The notes under the pieces: generated by a model | What the model was told of the DNA's origin: nothing | What the model saw: the letters and a program-made list of their open reading frames with translations, nothing else | Database searches by the model: none | Shown: piece by piece, positions 17,067 through 25,417 of the stretch | Layout: every line of letters begins with the position of its first letter | Position numbering within the stretch: position 1 is the first letter of the stretch | Source: CAWBKV01 sp041946675 | Lineage (GTDB): Archaea; Halobacteriota; Methanosarcinia; Methanotrichales; Methanotrichaceae | Direction: 5' to 3' | DNA: 64,000 nt | Assembly: GCA_041946675.1 (NCBI GenBank) | Contig: JBHGAU010000006.1 | Span: 3,666 to 67,665, forward strand | Translations under genes and position numbers: made by a program

Positions 17067-17766
17067 GATTAGCCCTGATGAAATAGTGTTCTGGCAGTGG
17101 GGTTTTGTCAGCATCAATGCTACCATCATCTTCACCTGGGCCGTGATGGCTCTGCTCGTAATTTTAGCATGGCTGTCGACACGACGGCTATCCGTTGAAC
17201 CTCCGATCCCACAGATGCAGAGCCTTATAGAGATTATAATCGGCTACATGAAGCGCCAGATAAGAGAGATCGCACAGATGGATCCAGACAGGTATTTGCC
17301 CTTTTCAGGCACTTTATTCCTGTTCATATCAATTGCCAATCTGCTCGATATAGTGCCGGGATACAGCCCGCCGACAAGCTCTCTTTCCACTACTGCTGCC
17401 CTCGCAATTTGCGTTTTCTTTGCTGTCCCGATTTATGGAATTGCACAGCGCGGCATTGTTAGCTATTTCAAGCATTATATGGAGCCCACGCCATTGATGC
17501 TGCCGTTCAATATCATTGGCGAGATCTCACGCACACTGGCAATGGCTGTCAGGCTGTTCGGCAATATGATGAGTGAGACCATGCTCATCGCTATCCTGCT
17601 CTCAATTGCGCCGCTATTCCTGCCTGTGTTGCTGGAACTGCTGGGCCTTTTGATCGGCCAGGTACAGGCGTACATCTTTGGGGTGCTTGCAACTGTTTAC
17701 ATTATTTCGGCAAGCTCAAACGAAGATAAAAGAGAAAACAATATGAAATCTAAAGGAGTTACTTGA
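17059..17766 (+). CDS. atpB: N-type ATPase subunit a
   Basis: A 235-residue membrane stator subunit. The essential arginine is in AMAVRLFGNMMSE (about residue 172), and the C-terminal helix has GQVQAYIFGVLATVYI. Five or six transmembrane helices are visible. Together with the c subunit it forms the ion channel. It is followed one base later by atpE. The C-terminal hydrophilic tail (SNEDKRENNMKSKG) is short. Confidence 0.93.
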   Translation: MVEISPDEIVFWQWGFVSINATIIFTWAVMALLVILAWLSTRRLSVEPPIPQMQSLIEIIIGYMKRQIREIAQMDPDRYLPFSGTLFLFISIANLLDIVPGYSPPTSSLSTTAALAICVFFAVPIYGIAQRGIVSYFKHYMEPTPLMLPFNIIGEISRTLAMAVRLFGNMMSETMLIAILLSIAPLFLPVLLELLGLLIGQVQAYIFGVLATVYIISASSNEDKRENNMKSKGVT

Positions 17767-17767
17767 T

Positions 17768-18034
17768 ATGGCTACAGTAGATACTATTGGCATGGCTTCA
17801 ATAATCGCGTCCGGAGTTACTATGGCCGTAGGCTCCATCGGGCCTGCAATCGGCGAAGGCTGGGCGCTTTCCCGTGCCCTTACAGCCATTGCACAGCAGC
17901 CTGATGAGGCCAACACAATTACACGGACACTATTCGTGGGTCTCGCAATGGTGGAGTCCATTGCAATTTACTGCTTCGTGATATCTATAATTTTGATCTT
18001 CGCTAATCCCTTCTGGAACTATGTGGCAAAGTAG
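17768..18034 (+). CDS. atpE: N-type ATPase rotor subunit c, sodium-type site
   Basis: An 88-residue two-helix proteolipid. The ion site is readable: E30 in helix 1 (GPAIGEG), and E63-S64 with Y68 in helix 2 (MVESIAIY). Aligned to the Ilyobacter Na+ site (Q32, V63, E65, S66, Y70), every ligand position is matched with Glu instead of Gln at the first. That is the pattern reported for Na+-translocating N-ATPases. The loop has AQQPDEA. Sodium specificity is a strong prediction, not shown directly. Confidence 0.95.
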   Translation: MATVDTIGMASIIASGVTMAVGSIGPAIGEGWALSRALTAIAQQPDEANTITRTLFVGLAMVESIAIYCFVISIILIFANPFWNYVAK

Positions 18035-18040
18035 GAGAAT

Positions 18041-18835
18041 ATGGCGCTTATCGATTACTTCACAACAATCGCGCAGATCATAAACTTCCTAGTGCTGGTC
18101 TTCCTGTTGAGGCACTTCCTCTACAGGCCGGTCATCAAAGCCATGAATGATCGAGAGCAGAAGATAGCCTCCAGACTAAAGGATGCTGAGGATAAGAGAA
18201 AAGAGGCAGAGCATGAGGCGGCATCTTATCGCAAAATGAAGCAGGATATGGCAGCCGAGCATGATTTGATGATCGCCAGGGCAGCAGAGGAAGTGCAGGC
18301 ATTTAAAGCTGATTTAATCAAGAAGGCACGTGAAGATGTCGATAAAACCAAAAAGGATTGGCTTGAAGCATTCCGGCGCCAGAAGGATGCATTCCTCACT
18401 GATATCGCTGCTCAGGCAGGCAGAGAAGTTTATGCAGTCTCCCGGCATGCCCTTAAAGATCTGGCCGATGAAGAACTTGAACGTCGGATAATGGATGTAT
18501 TCTTAGAGCGCCTGGAGGATTTAGATGCTCAGGATAAAGATAGATTAAAAAGCTTTTATGAAAAGTTGAAGCAGAAAGGCGGGGAAATTGTTACTGTAAA
18601 GAGCACATTTCAAGTTCCTGATGATGCTCGAAATAAAATTCAGAAAACCCTCCAATATCAATCCGGCTCTGATGTAAAAATACGATATGAAATTGATCCA
18701 GATCTGGTATCAGGGATTGAGCTGCGCACGGATGACATAAAGATCTCATGGAGCATTGCCAGCTATCTGAGTGATCTTGAGAACAATTTATCGCAGGCGC
18801 TTGATCAAAAGGTTGAGGCTGAAAAGGCAGGCTAG
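18041..18835 (+). CDS. atpF: N-type ATPase subunit b (long form)
   Basis: A 264-residue stator stalk. A single N-terminal membrane helix (about 5-25) is followed by a long charged coiled coil (QKIASRLKDAEDKRKEAEHE). A C-terminal domain, about 170-264, resembles the delta-like part seen in N-ATPase b subunits, which explains the absence of a separate atpH. Its 3' end lies just before atpA. Confidence 0.9.
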   Translation: MALIDYFTTIAQIINFLVLVFLLRHFLYRPVIKAMNDREQKIASRLKDAEDKRKEAEHEAASYRKMKQDMAAEHDLMIARAAEEVQAFKADLIKKAREDVDKTKKDWLEAFRRQKDAFLTDIAAQAGREVYAVSRHALKDLADEELERRIMDVFLERLEDLDAQDKDRLKSFYEKLKQKGGEIVTVKSTFQVPDDARNKIQKTLQYQSGSDVKIRYEIDPDLVSGIELRTDDIKISWSIASYLSDLENNLSQALDQKVEAEKAG

Positions 18836-18848
18836 ACGAGGCTTTGAG

Positions 18849-20378
18849 ATGGATAACAATGATGTGATGAAGGGCAAAGAGGCAAACGAAGCTTTAAAGG
18901 GTACATTCTCGGCACTCAACCGCTCGCTTGAAAGCTATCAGCCTCAGATCAAGCTCGAAGAGGTCGGATCAGTATCCTTCGTTGGAAGCGGGATCGCACG
19001 AATCAAAGGCCTGCCTCAAGTGAGATCCGACGAGATCATAATCTTCCCGAACAACGAGCTTGGAATAGCATTCAACCTGGACCCTGAGGAAGTGTCGGTT
19101 ATAATGCTTGATCAGAGCGAGAAGATCAAAGCAGGGCAGGAGGTCCGCAGGACAGGAAGGGTGATGGATGTGCCTGTTGGCGGTGAGCTGCTCGGGCGGG
19201 TCGTGGATGCAATGGGAAGACCGCTTGATGAAGGCGGACCCATTCGAACATCCAAGAGACGGCCGATAGAACGTGAAGCTCCAGGCATCATGGACCGTGC
19301 GCCTGTAAATGTTCCTCTCCAGACGGGAATCCTAGTTGTGGATGCCATGATCCCGGTCGGCAGAGGCCAAAGGGAGCTGATACTTGGCGACCGTCAGACG
19401 GGAAAGACCTCTATAGCCCTGGATGCCATAATCAACCAGAGAGACAAAGGCGTTGTTTGTATTTACTGTGCGATCGGACAGCAAAGGGCATCAGTTGCAA
19501 GAGTGATCGCAGATCTGAGAAGCCAAGATGCCATGAAAAACAGCGTTGTTGTCGTCGCCTCCGCCGAGGATCCGCCGGGCCTGAACTTCGCCGCCCCCTA
19601 TGCCGCTACCACCATGGCCGAGTACTTCATGGAAAAAGGACAGGATGCTCTGATAGTATATGATGATTTAACCCGCCACGCACGTTCTTATAGGGAGCTT
19701 TCACTTCTGTTAAGGCGGCCGCCTGGAAGAGAGGCTTACCCAGGAGATATCTTCTACATCCATTCCCGCCTCCTGGAACGGTCCACGCATCTTCTCAAGG
19801 GTGGCTCTCTCACTGCTCTGCCGATCATCGAGACTGAGGCCCAGGATATCTCTGCATACATTCCAACAAACCTCATTTCGATCACTGATGGCCAGATTTA
19901 TCTCTCTCCCCGGCTTTATGAGGAGGGCGTTCTGCCTGCCGTGGATGTTGGCAAATCAGTTTCACGAGTAGGCGGGAAGAGCCAGCTCCCAGCTTACCGT
20001 GAGGCTGCCGGCGATTTGCGCCTTACTTACTCGCAGTTCGAGGAGCTGGAGACATTTGTCAGGTTCGGCACAAGGCTGGATGAGGAGACGAGAAGGATAT
20101 TGGAGAGAGGAAGACGTATCCGAGAGGTCTTGAAGCAGCCGAGGTATGATCCAATACCGGCACCAGAGCAGATCGCAATACTTCTGGTGGTGACATCAGG
20201 AGCCATGGATGAGGTTCCGCTCGATAAAATCGTACAGGCAGAGGGGAAGATCAGAAAGACCTTTTCGATGCGGCTTCCTGAGGTGTATAAGCGCATAGAG
20301 TCCGGGCAGAAGCCCAGTGCTGAGGATCGTGAGCAGGTTTTGAATATGTCCAGAGAGGTACTCAAGAGCGAGCAATGA
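18849..20378 (+). CDS. atpA: N-type ATPase subunit alpha
   Basis: A 509-residue alpha subunit, using the ATG at 18849 and not the upstream in-frame codon that would run into atpF. It has the P-loop GDRQTGKT, VCIYCAIGQQRASVARVI and the C-terminal helical domain (YREAAGDLRLTYSQFEELET). It is intact. In other N-ATPase operons atpG follows directly. Here 580 bases containing a decayed HicBA pair separate them. Confidence 0.95.
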   Translation: MDNNDVMKGKEANEALKGTFSALNRSLESYQPQIKLEEVGSVSFVGSGIARIKGLPQVRSDEIIIFPNNELGIAFNLDPEEVSVIMLDQSEKIKAGQEVRRTGRVMDVPVGGELLGRVVDAMGRPLDEGGPIRTSKRRPIEREAPGIMDRAPVNVPLQTGILVVDAMIPVGRGQRELILGDRQTGKTSIALDAIINQRDKGVVCIYCAIGQQRASVARVIADLRSQDAMKNSVVVVASAEDPPGLNFAAPYAATTMAEYFMEKGQDALIVYDDLTRHARSYRELSLLLRRPPGREAYPGDIFYIHSRLLERSTHLLKGGSLTALPIIETEAQDISAYIPTNLISITDGQIYLSPRLYEEGVLPAVDVGKSVSRVGGKSQLPAYREAAGDLRLTYSQFEELETFVRFGTRLDEETRRILERGRRIREVLKQPRYDPIPAPEQIAILLVVTSGAMDEVPLDKIVQAEGKIRKTFSMRLPEVYKRIESGQKPSAEDREQVLNMSREVLKSEQ

Positions 20379-20399
20379 TTTGCGTTAGCGTGAGCTACC

Positions 20400-20531
20400 T
20401 TATGCTGAAAACCATTCCTCTCGGCTGATCTCACCCTGCCTCAGAATCTTCATAATAAGATCAACGCTAATATTCCCTCTATGGGGATTAGGGATCATCG
20501 CTCTGGTCGTCCCTCTCAAGTCGGAATGGGC
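20400..20531 (-). pseudogene. HicA toxin remnant, N-terminal half lost
   Basis: In the frame ending at 20400 the minus strand reads LRGTTRAMIPNPHRGNISVD, then LIMKILRQGEISREEWFSA and a stop. This is the C-terminal half of a HicA mRNA-interferase-type toxin (IPNPH, ILRQ-ISREEW). The N-terminal 35-40 residues with the normal start are missing. The frame runs back into the 3' end of hicB, as if a deletion fused the two genes. It is therefore inactive. Confidence 0.7.
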
Positions 20532-20722
20532 AGATTAAACCGCAAGCTAAAAGCTATCCAATCCTCTATGGCCATTCGCAGGTTCTCACGGCATTCCTCA
20601 GGGGTCTTTCCTGTTGCCCAAGCGCCTTTCAGTTCAGGGACCTCGCCATAATAAGGCTCCTCATCCTCAATGAGCTCATAGATTGCTTTGGACATCGCCG
20701 CCTGAATATACTCGCAGAACAT
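20516..20722 (-). CDS. hicB: HicB-type antitoxin, C-terminally clipped
   Basis: A 68-residue ORF from the ATG at 20722. YIQAAMSKAIYELIEDEEPY, then YGEVPELKGAWATGKTPEEC, match the HicB antitoxin fold. The usual tail after NLPIP (typically IDGI and more) is absent. It sits antisense between atpA and atpG and is followed by only the second half of hicA. The pair is a decaying toxin-antitoxin module that probably entered the N-ATPase operon. It may no longer function. Confidence 0.7.
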   Translation of the reverse strand: MFCEYIQAAMSKAIYELIEDEEPYYGEVPELKGAWATGKTPEECRENLRMAIEDWIAFSLRFNLPIPT

Positions 20723-20958
20723 ATTATTTCTCGGCCTAGGATATAATCGTCTCCACTTATCTCCACTATTTGCAATTAGACATATGGAGGAGAGATTTGA
20801 AGAAAGGTTCAATGACACTGTCATCCGGTTCTCTTACGATGAACGGGTCTGAAACTAAGACCTGAAAGTCGAAAGGCAAAAGAGTAGGAAGAAGCACAAT
20901 AGTCTTATTGAATTTTTGAGGATTCAGAATATGTCCGACGAGGCCCTCAAGAACGAGA

Positions 20959-21864
20959 GTGAAGAAAATGGAAGAGCTGGAAAGGCTGAAGTCGAAGATC
21001 AAAAACGCAAGTGAGCTGCAGTCGGTCGTCAAAATAATGAAGACTATCTCTGCAGCCAACATCCGCGAGTACGGCCAGGCTGCAGAATCGCTGATACAGT
21101 ACAATAAGACGATCGAGATGGGCCTTCAGGTAGTCATGCTGAATAATCCTGATGCATTTCTGGCTATGAGGCCAACTGAGGAAGAGAAACGGCTTGGGGT
21201 TGTTATCTTCGGCTCAGATCAGGGGCTCGCAGGAAGGTTCAATGAGCAGATCGCAGGCTACGCTATACATAAGATAAACGAAATAGAGAATCAAGAGCGA
21301 ATAGCTCTGGCCGTGGGCGAGCGCATTGTCGGGCGGTTAGAAGAGGAAGGCTTGCATGTTGAAACGCATTTGTCTTTTTTCGAAAAAACTATGGGCATCA
21401 CCCAGGTCATGACAGATGTGCTCGTCAGGATAGAGGAGTGGCGGCTGCAAAGAGGGATAAATCAGATAATCCTTTTTTATAACAGGCCGACCTCCGGGGC
21501 ATCCTTCGCCCCTCAGATGAGCTATCTGTTTCCTCTGGATATGAATTGGCTCAAAGGCCTATCACAAAAGAAGTGGCCGTCTCGATCACTGCCAACGTTC
21601 TCGATGGATGCGGATAAACTTTTTTCATCGCTTGTGAGGCAATATCTTTTCTTCTCGCTATATCGTGCATTTGTGGAATCGCTCGCAAGCGAGAATGCCA
21701 GCAGGCTGATGGCTATGCAGATGGCTGAGAGGAACATCGAGGAGCACATGAATGAGCTCACAGTTCAATTCAACAGGAGGCGCCAGGAGGCGATATCGGA
21801 AGAGCTGCTCGATGTGGTGACGGGGTTCGAGGCGCTGATGGGTGGGGGAGGAAAGAGTGAGTGA
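20959..21864 (+). CDS. atpG: N-type ATPase subunit gamma
   Basis: A 301-residue central-shaft subunit. The N-terminal helix is ELERLKSKIKNASELQSVVK, then IMKTISAANIREYGQA. The Rossmann-like middle has VVIFGSDQGLAGRFNEQIAG, and the C-terminal helix has ESLASENASRLMAMQMAERN. The sequence is intact and typical of N-ATPase gamma. A site GAGAGTGA lies upstream. Its separation from atpA by antisense HicBA remnants raises the question of whether it is still co-transcribed. Confidence 0.93.
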   Translation: MKKMEELERLKSKIKNASELQSVVKIMKTISAANIREYGQAAESLIQYNKTIEMGLQVVMLNNPDAFLAMRPTEEEKRLGVVIFGSDQGLAGRFNEQIAGYAIHKINEIENQERIALAVGERIVGRLEEEGLHVETHLSFFEKTMGITQVMTDVLVRIEEWRLQRGINQIILFYNRPTSGASFAPQMSYLFPLDMNWLKGLSQKKWPSRSLPTFSMDADKLFSSLVRQYLFFSLYRAFVESLASENASRLMAMQMAERNIEEHMNELTVQFNRRRQEAISEELLDVVTGFEALMGGGGKSE

Positions 21865-21903
21865 TAGTAGGTTCCAAAATATTCAATCAGAAGCTATAGT
21901 GGC

Positions 21904-22164
21904 CTATCTATACGAGTTATACCAGCGCTCGTAATCTTTGTGCGTAGCGAAGCAGTGCAATATATAGATTTGAGTTCCTTTGATATTGTAGATTATTCTT
22001 GCCTGCCGGGTCACCTTTTCTACGTGACATGGTATGCCATGCTTCATATGTTTTCGAGGAGGAGACACTAACATCTTCTCAAGGTGCCTGATGAATTGAG
22101 ACTTCAGCTCTTGCTCCAGATCTGCCAGCTCCTTTCGAGCAGTCTCTGAAAAGATAAGCTCCAT
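21904..22164 (-). CDS. ParE/RelE superfamily toxin
   Basis: An 86-residue protein. FSETARKELADLEQELKSQF, then HVEKVTRQARIIYNIKGTQI and ATHKDYERWYNSY, match the RelE/ParE fold, which acts either as a ribosome-dependent mRNA nuclease or on gyrase. It lies ten bases downstream of a ribbon-helix-helix gene, the standard antitoxin-toxin order. Which toxin subclass is not decidable from the visible residues. Confidence 0.8.
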   Translation of the reverse strand: MELIFSETARKELADLEQELKSQFIRHLEKMLVSPPRKHMKHGIPCHVEKVTRQARIIYNIKGTQIYILHCFATHKDYERWYNSYR

Positions 22165-22174
22165 AATTCCCCAG

Positions 22175-22411
22175 CTATCGCTTGACGATCTTCTTTATGT
22201 CCTCGAAAGAATACGTTTTGGTCTTACTAGACCCGATATCTTCCATCTCTATCTCGACCGCCTTGTGTACCAGGGAAAGCTCTTCTTCCTCGATTATCCG
22301 CTCGTAGGCAAGGATAGCCTGACGGATGACCTCAGTCTGGCTTCCTGCATAGCCTTTCTCAATAATGCTCTTTATGGCAGCCTCATAAGGCGCGCCTAGA
22401 TTAATGTTCAT
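22175..22411 (-). CDS. Ribbon-helix-helix antitoxin (CopG/ParD-like)
   Basis: A 78-residue protein. The N-terminal MNINLGAPYEAAIKSIIEKG, then SQTEVIRQAILAYERI, is a ribbon-helix-helix DNA-binding fold as in ParD/CopG. The C-terminal acidic part would wrap the toxin. It forms an operon with the ParE/RelE-like gene and probably represses it. Confidence 0.8.
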   Translation of the reverse strand: MNINLGAPYEAAIKSIIEKGYAGSQTEVIRQAILAYERIIEEEELSLVHKAVEIEMEDIGSSKTKTYSFEDIKKIVKR

Positions 22412-22495
22412 GGCATATCACTTGATACACATCTAATGAGCATTAAAGCATATATACATTATTCATCAGCCGAGGACGAGGGTTCTTTATATCGG

Positions 22496-22594
22496 CTACA
22501 GCTCAAGAAGAGGCCATCTCGATCACTACTCAAGTTCTCAATAGAGGCTGAAGCTGCAATAAGATCGTTATTTGTTCGAGTGGATTTTATGTGA
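22496..22594 (+). pseudogene. Remnant of a second N-ATPase gamma gene
   Basis: The frame reads LQLKKRPSRSLLKFSIEAEA, then AIRSLFVRVDFM and a stop. It parallels KKWPSRSLPTFSMDADKLFS, then SLVRQYLF, in the intact atpG 900 bases away. About 30 codons survive. It is a diverged paralogue, not a fresh copy, so the region has held or lost a second N-ATPase-like gene or an atpG duplicate. Confidence 0.6.
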
Positions 22595-22645
22595 TATATC
22601 AAATAATATTGGATAATAGCTCAGGCAATTGATCCATGAACATAA

Positions 22646-22791
22646 CACGTTTATACTAAAAAGCATATCAGAGTCAATTCGCCAGGAGATCTGAGAGCTC
22701 TGAAGATTGGCGTTATCAAGGACTCCGCAGAAGGTTCACTTGCAACCAAAGCAGGCGTAAATCCAAGCAATTTTGTGGGGAGAAATAATAC
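22646..22791 (+). pseudogene. Solute-binding/Cache sensor gene, 5' fragment
   Basis: This open stretch reads RVNSPGDLRALKIGVIKDSA, then EGSLATKAGVNPSNFVGRNN. It is the first lobe of a bacterial type-3 solute-binding domain. The true 5' end is missing: an in-frame TAA lies just before, and no signal peptide can be found. It is interrupted at 22791 by the insertion sequence. Removing the element and one AATAC copy joins it in frame with 23879 onward. Confidence 0.75.
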
Positions 22792-23873
22792 TAGGACTTA
22801 CGCAGTTGCCCCTCCAAAGCATAAACAATTGGGAGAACCAAGATAAGCTCGAATGGCCTCACGAATAATTCTTCGCTTACTTTCGAACCAACTAGTTCCA
22901 TTTCTAAGTCGAATTAGCTCCAATCTTAGGAATGCTCTAATGGAAAACGAAATATGTGCTCTCTGAGACTGACTTTTCCTTGCTTGACAGCCCTCGACAC
23001 CACAGAATTGTTTTAGTCCTCTGTGATATTCCTCTATCTTCCAAGAATGTTGACCTAACTCTTCACGTTCTGTATCATTCAAACTAAGCAAATCAGTAGC
23101 CCAGTATTCAGTGTCCTCATCTTTAGAGACGATCCTGAATACCTTGATAAAGCCGTAAGCTTTCAAGTGCACAACTCTCCCCTCTGGCGGTATATCTATT
23201 GATTGAATTTGTACATTTTCCGTATTATCTGGATTTACCGATCTATTTTTCTTCAGTCTGGTAAGCCAATGCCATCCGGATTTCCTTATAGTCTTGAGAT
23301 TATTGATACTGGCCTACCAGCTATCAAAGAAAATAAAATCAGGCTTAAAGCCTCGTTCTTTCGCTTTATGCAACATATCCTGAAAATGATCGTTCTTGGT
23401 CTTCCCATCAACATCTATATCGTAGATTCGGAAATCAACAGGAATTATAGCTTTTCCATCTGTCCAAAGCAGTGTAGTGATATTGATTCCGCAAACTGTT
23501 TTATGATGCTTTCCGCTCCATTGATAATACACTAAGCCCATATCCTTGGCATACGGCCTATCCAATGTAGTATCATCGAGAACCAAGAAACCTTCTTGAG
23601 GTCGAACAATATCTCTTACATCATCCCATAACGCTTCCGTATCAGGAGGCTGTCTCTGTAAAAGACGGGTAAACGAATCGTGTGATGGACTATTTCCCAA
23701 TGGTTGGCATCTGGCAGCTTCAGTACAGGTAAAAACTTTTACTGATGCAATTAGAAAGTGAATATAGTCAAGATCGTCGCATTTAGCCGGATTCAAGCTC
23801 TTCACAAGCCGTTTATTTACATCTTAATACTACCCGATCTTATAAGAATTTTCTGCCAAGTGCGTAAGTCCTA
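22792..23873 (-). mobile_element. Insertion sequence, IS701/IS4-like
   Basis: The element is 1082 bp. Perfect 13-bp terminal inverted repeats are TAGGACTTACGCA at 22792-22804 and TGCGTAAGTCCTA at 23861-23873. A 5-bp target duplication AATAC flanks it (22787-22791 and 23874-23878). It contains one transposase gene on the minus strand, broken by an amber codon. It sits inside the solute-binding/Cache gene. The intact ends and duplication indicate a fairly recent insertion. Confidence 0.9.
22798..23805 (-). pseudogene. IS transposase (DDE), one in-frame amber codon
   Basis: The 336-codon frame starts at GTG 23805 and is open except for TAG at 23314-23316. VLDDTTLDRPYAKDMGLVYY, SGKHHKTVCGINITTLLWTD and GHSWKIEEYHRGLKQFCGVE-like segments match IS701-type DDE transposases. 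The stop lies in FFDSW-stop-ASINNLK, where relatives have Tyr, so a single base change from TAC or TAT explains it. Readthrough as pyrrolysine is conceivable in methanogens, but nothing here supports it. Confidence 0.85.
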
Positions 23874-23878
23874 AATAC

Positions 23879-24594
23879 CACTGAGCTTATAGGTATGTTG
23901 AAGGCCGGAACTATCGATGCCTGGGCGTATCCCGATATAGTAGGCGTATGGTTGGCCAGTAAAGCAGGCCTGAACGCCAGCGAATATGAAATTATCTATC
24001 AGCTGGATGAGGGAACGCCTCTTTATTACGCGTTCAACAAGAATACCTCAAACTCAACAGTGAACGCTCTCCAGGCGGCTTTAGTTCAGACGAAGAAGGG
24101 AAAAGAGGCCAGTGGCGTCAGCGACTTCGAAACGGTTCTCTATAAATACCTGCCGGTTCTGTACGGCAAGAGCAATTTGACTCCTCATCAGGTCATGGAT
24201 ATTGTAAACAGGACCTCTGGTGATATCGAGAAGAGTGCATCCAGCACTTTTGCCAATATATCAGCAGGCGCCCGTGGATATAAAGATAATGCCGATATAG
24301 CCCTCTTTGTCGTTGATACCAAAGCGATAGTTATGGCCCACTCCAGCCGTCCTGAACTGGTTGGGGCTTAACGAGACAAATAGAGCCGATGTGAGCGGAA
24401 AGAAGTTCGTGGAGGCAATGGTCGTAGGTGCTCTAAAGAACAGCGAAGGGCAGGTGGATTATATTTACTCCGATCCGAACAATACAGGACTCTACTACAA
24501 GACTGCCTATTATAAGCTGATCAGGGGAAGCGATGGCCAGGAGTATATAGTGGGCTGTATCGATTATACACAAGAAGGATCGGAAAGTATCTGA
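23879..24594 (+). pseudogene. Solute-binding/Cache sensor gene, 3' part with frameshift
   Basis: The sequence continues the fragment before the IS: MLKAGTIDAWAYPDIVGVWL, then the second lobe of the solute-binding domain. A Cache sensor domain follows (STFANISAGARGYKDNADIA, AHSSRPELVG). The frame breaks at about 24361 in a GGGG run (VGA-stop). One base less would continue into LNETNRADVSGKKFVEAMVV and end at 24594. The product would be an extracytoplasmic small-molecule sensor. The gene is dead by 5' truncation, IS insertion and frameshift. Confidence 0.8.
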
Positions 24595-24708
24595 TTAACC
24601 TTAGTGCTTCTCTCAGCCTTTTATCTTATTTTTCGTTTCCATAATCCAAAAATCCATAAAAATGGCAATAGAAGATGCAACCTCTCCATCTCATAGCAAT
24701 TTTGCCAT

Positions 24709-25194
24709 TCATGACTTCGGTTTTAAATAGAGTTTTACCGTATTTGTAATCTCTGACTGCAGTCCGCCTTTGACCACAAAGGCTACCTCTCCATTTTTAT
24801 CCACCACGAAGTTTAGCTCAACTGAAGCATCTTTTAGACCAAATTGGGGCTCCCCCTGTGCAGCCTTGCCGACACCTTCATTGATTATCGCCATTGCTTT
24901 CACTAAATTATCCTTTATATTCCATTCTCTCTTTTCTTTTTTCTTCTCAGGAATCAGAGTTATATTGATGATTTGTGCGTCCTTATTCGCGTATTTACCA
25001 CTAATTCCCACCTTGGTATCTATGAATGGAATCTTAACGTTAAATTCTCCGCCGGCATCCTCGCCGGCAATCGCTTTTAACGTCAACTCAAGCTTATCTA
25101 TTTCAAAATTGTATCCATTTCCCGTTTGCGCTGATTTGATGGCTTCCTTTACCTTTATTATCGTATCAGCAATGCTTAGACCTTCAAGCGACAT
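24709..25194 (-). CDS. Tandem Trypco2-like conflict-associated protein
   Basis: A 161-residue protein made of two similar halves. Each starts with an amphipathic helix (LSIADTIIKVKEAIKSAQTG; DNLVKAMAIINEGVGKAAQG), followed by beta-strands (NFEIDKLELTLKAIA; FGLKDASVELNFVV) and a final strand (IINITLIPE; NTVKLYLKP). The pattern resembles the trypsin-co-occurring domain 2 (Trypco2) of effector-associated modules in prokaryotic conflict systems. Its position beside two CHAT proteases supports this. It would be a sensor or adaptor. A ribosome site AAGAGGAA precedes the ATG. The call is from recalled patterns only. Confidence 0.6.
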   Translation of the reverse strand: MSLEGLSIADTIIKVKEAIKSAQTGNGYNFEIDKLELTLKAIAGEDAGGEFNVKIPFIDTKVGISGKYANKDAQIINITLIPEKKKEKREWNIKDNLVKAMAIINEGVGKAAQGEPQFGLKDASVELNFVVDKNGEVAFVVKGGLQSEITNTVKLYLKPKS

Positions 25195-25417
25195 AGTTGC
25201 TATTCCTCTTAGTGAGATTTAAAGTTTTGGATTATCTTTAAGATATTGCTTTTGAATAACTTCAGATAAACTTTCCAGATAAGCAGATGAAAAGGCGACA
25301 CATAATTATATGCGATCAGTTTTATTGATGGAAAGAAGTCTTGAGAATAATCACATATTTAATAAAATTGAATAGATGATTGGGCAATATTCCTTCTACC
25401 TTTGCATTTCATAGCGG

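Noticed and set aside
20766..21104. Minus-strand ORF of 112 residues overlapping the start of atpG
   Set aside because: It is antisense to the coding atpG start and has no ribosome site or recognised motif. The C-terminal part (VLLPTLLPFDFQVLVSDPF) looks protein-like but could be chance; not strong enough to list as a gene.
23314..23316. Pyrrolysine readthrough in the transposase
   Set aside because: No pyl gene or PYLIS-like element is visible, and relatives have Tyr at this place; a point mutation is simpler.
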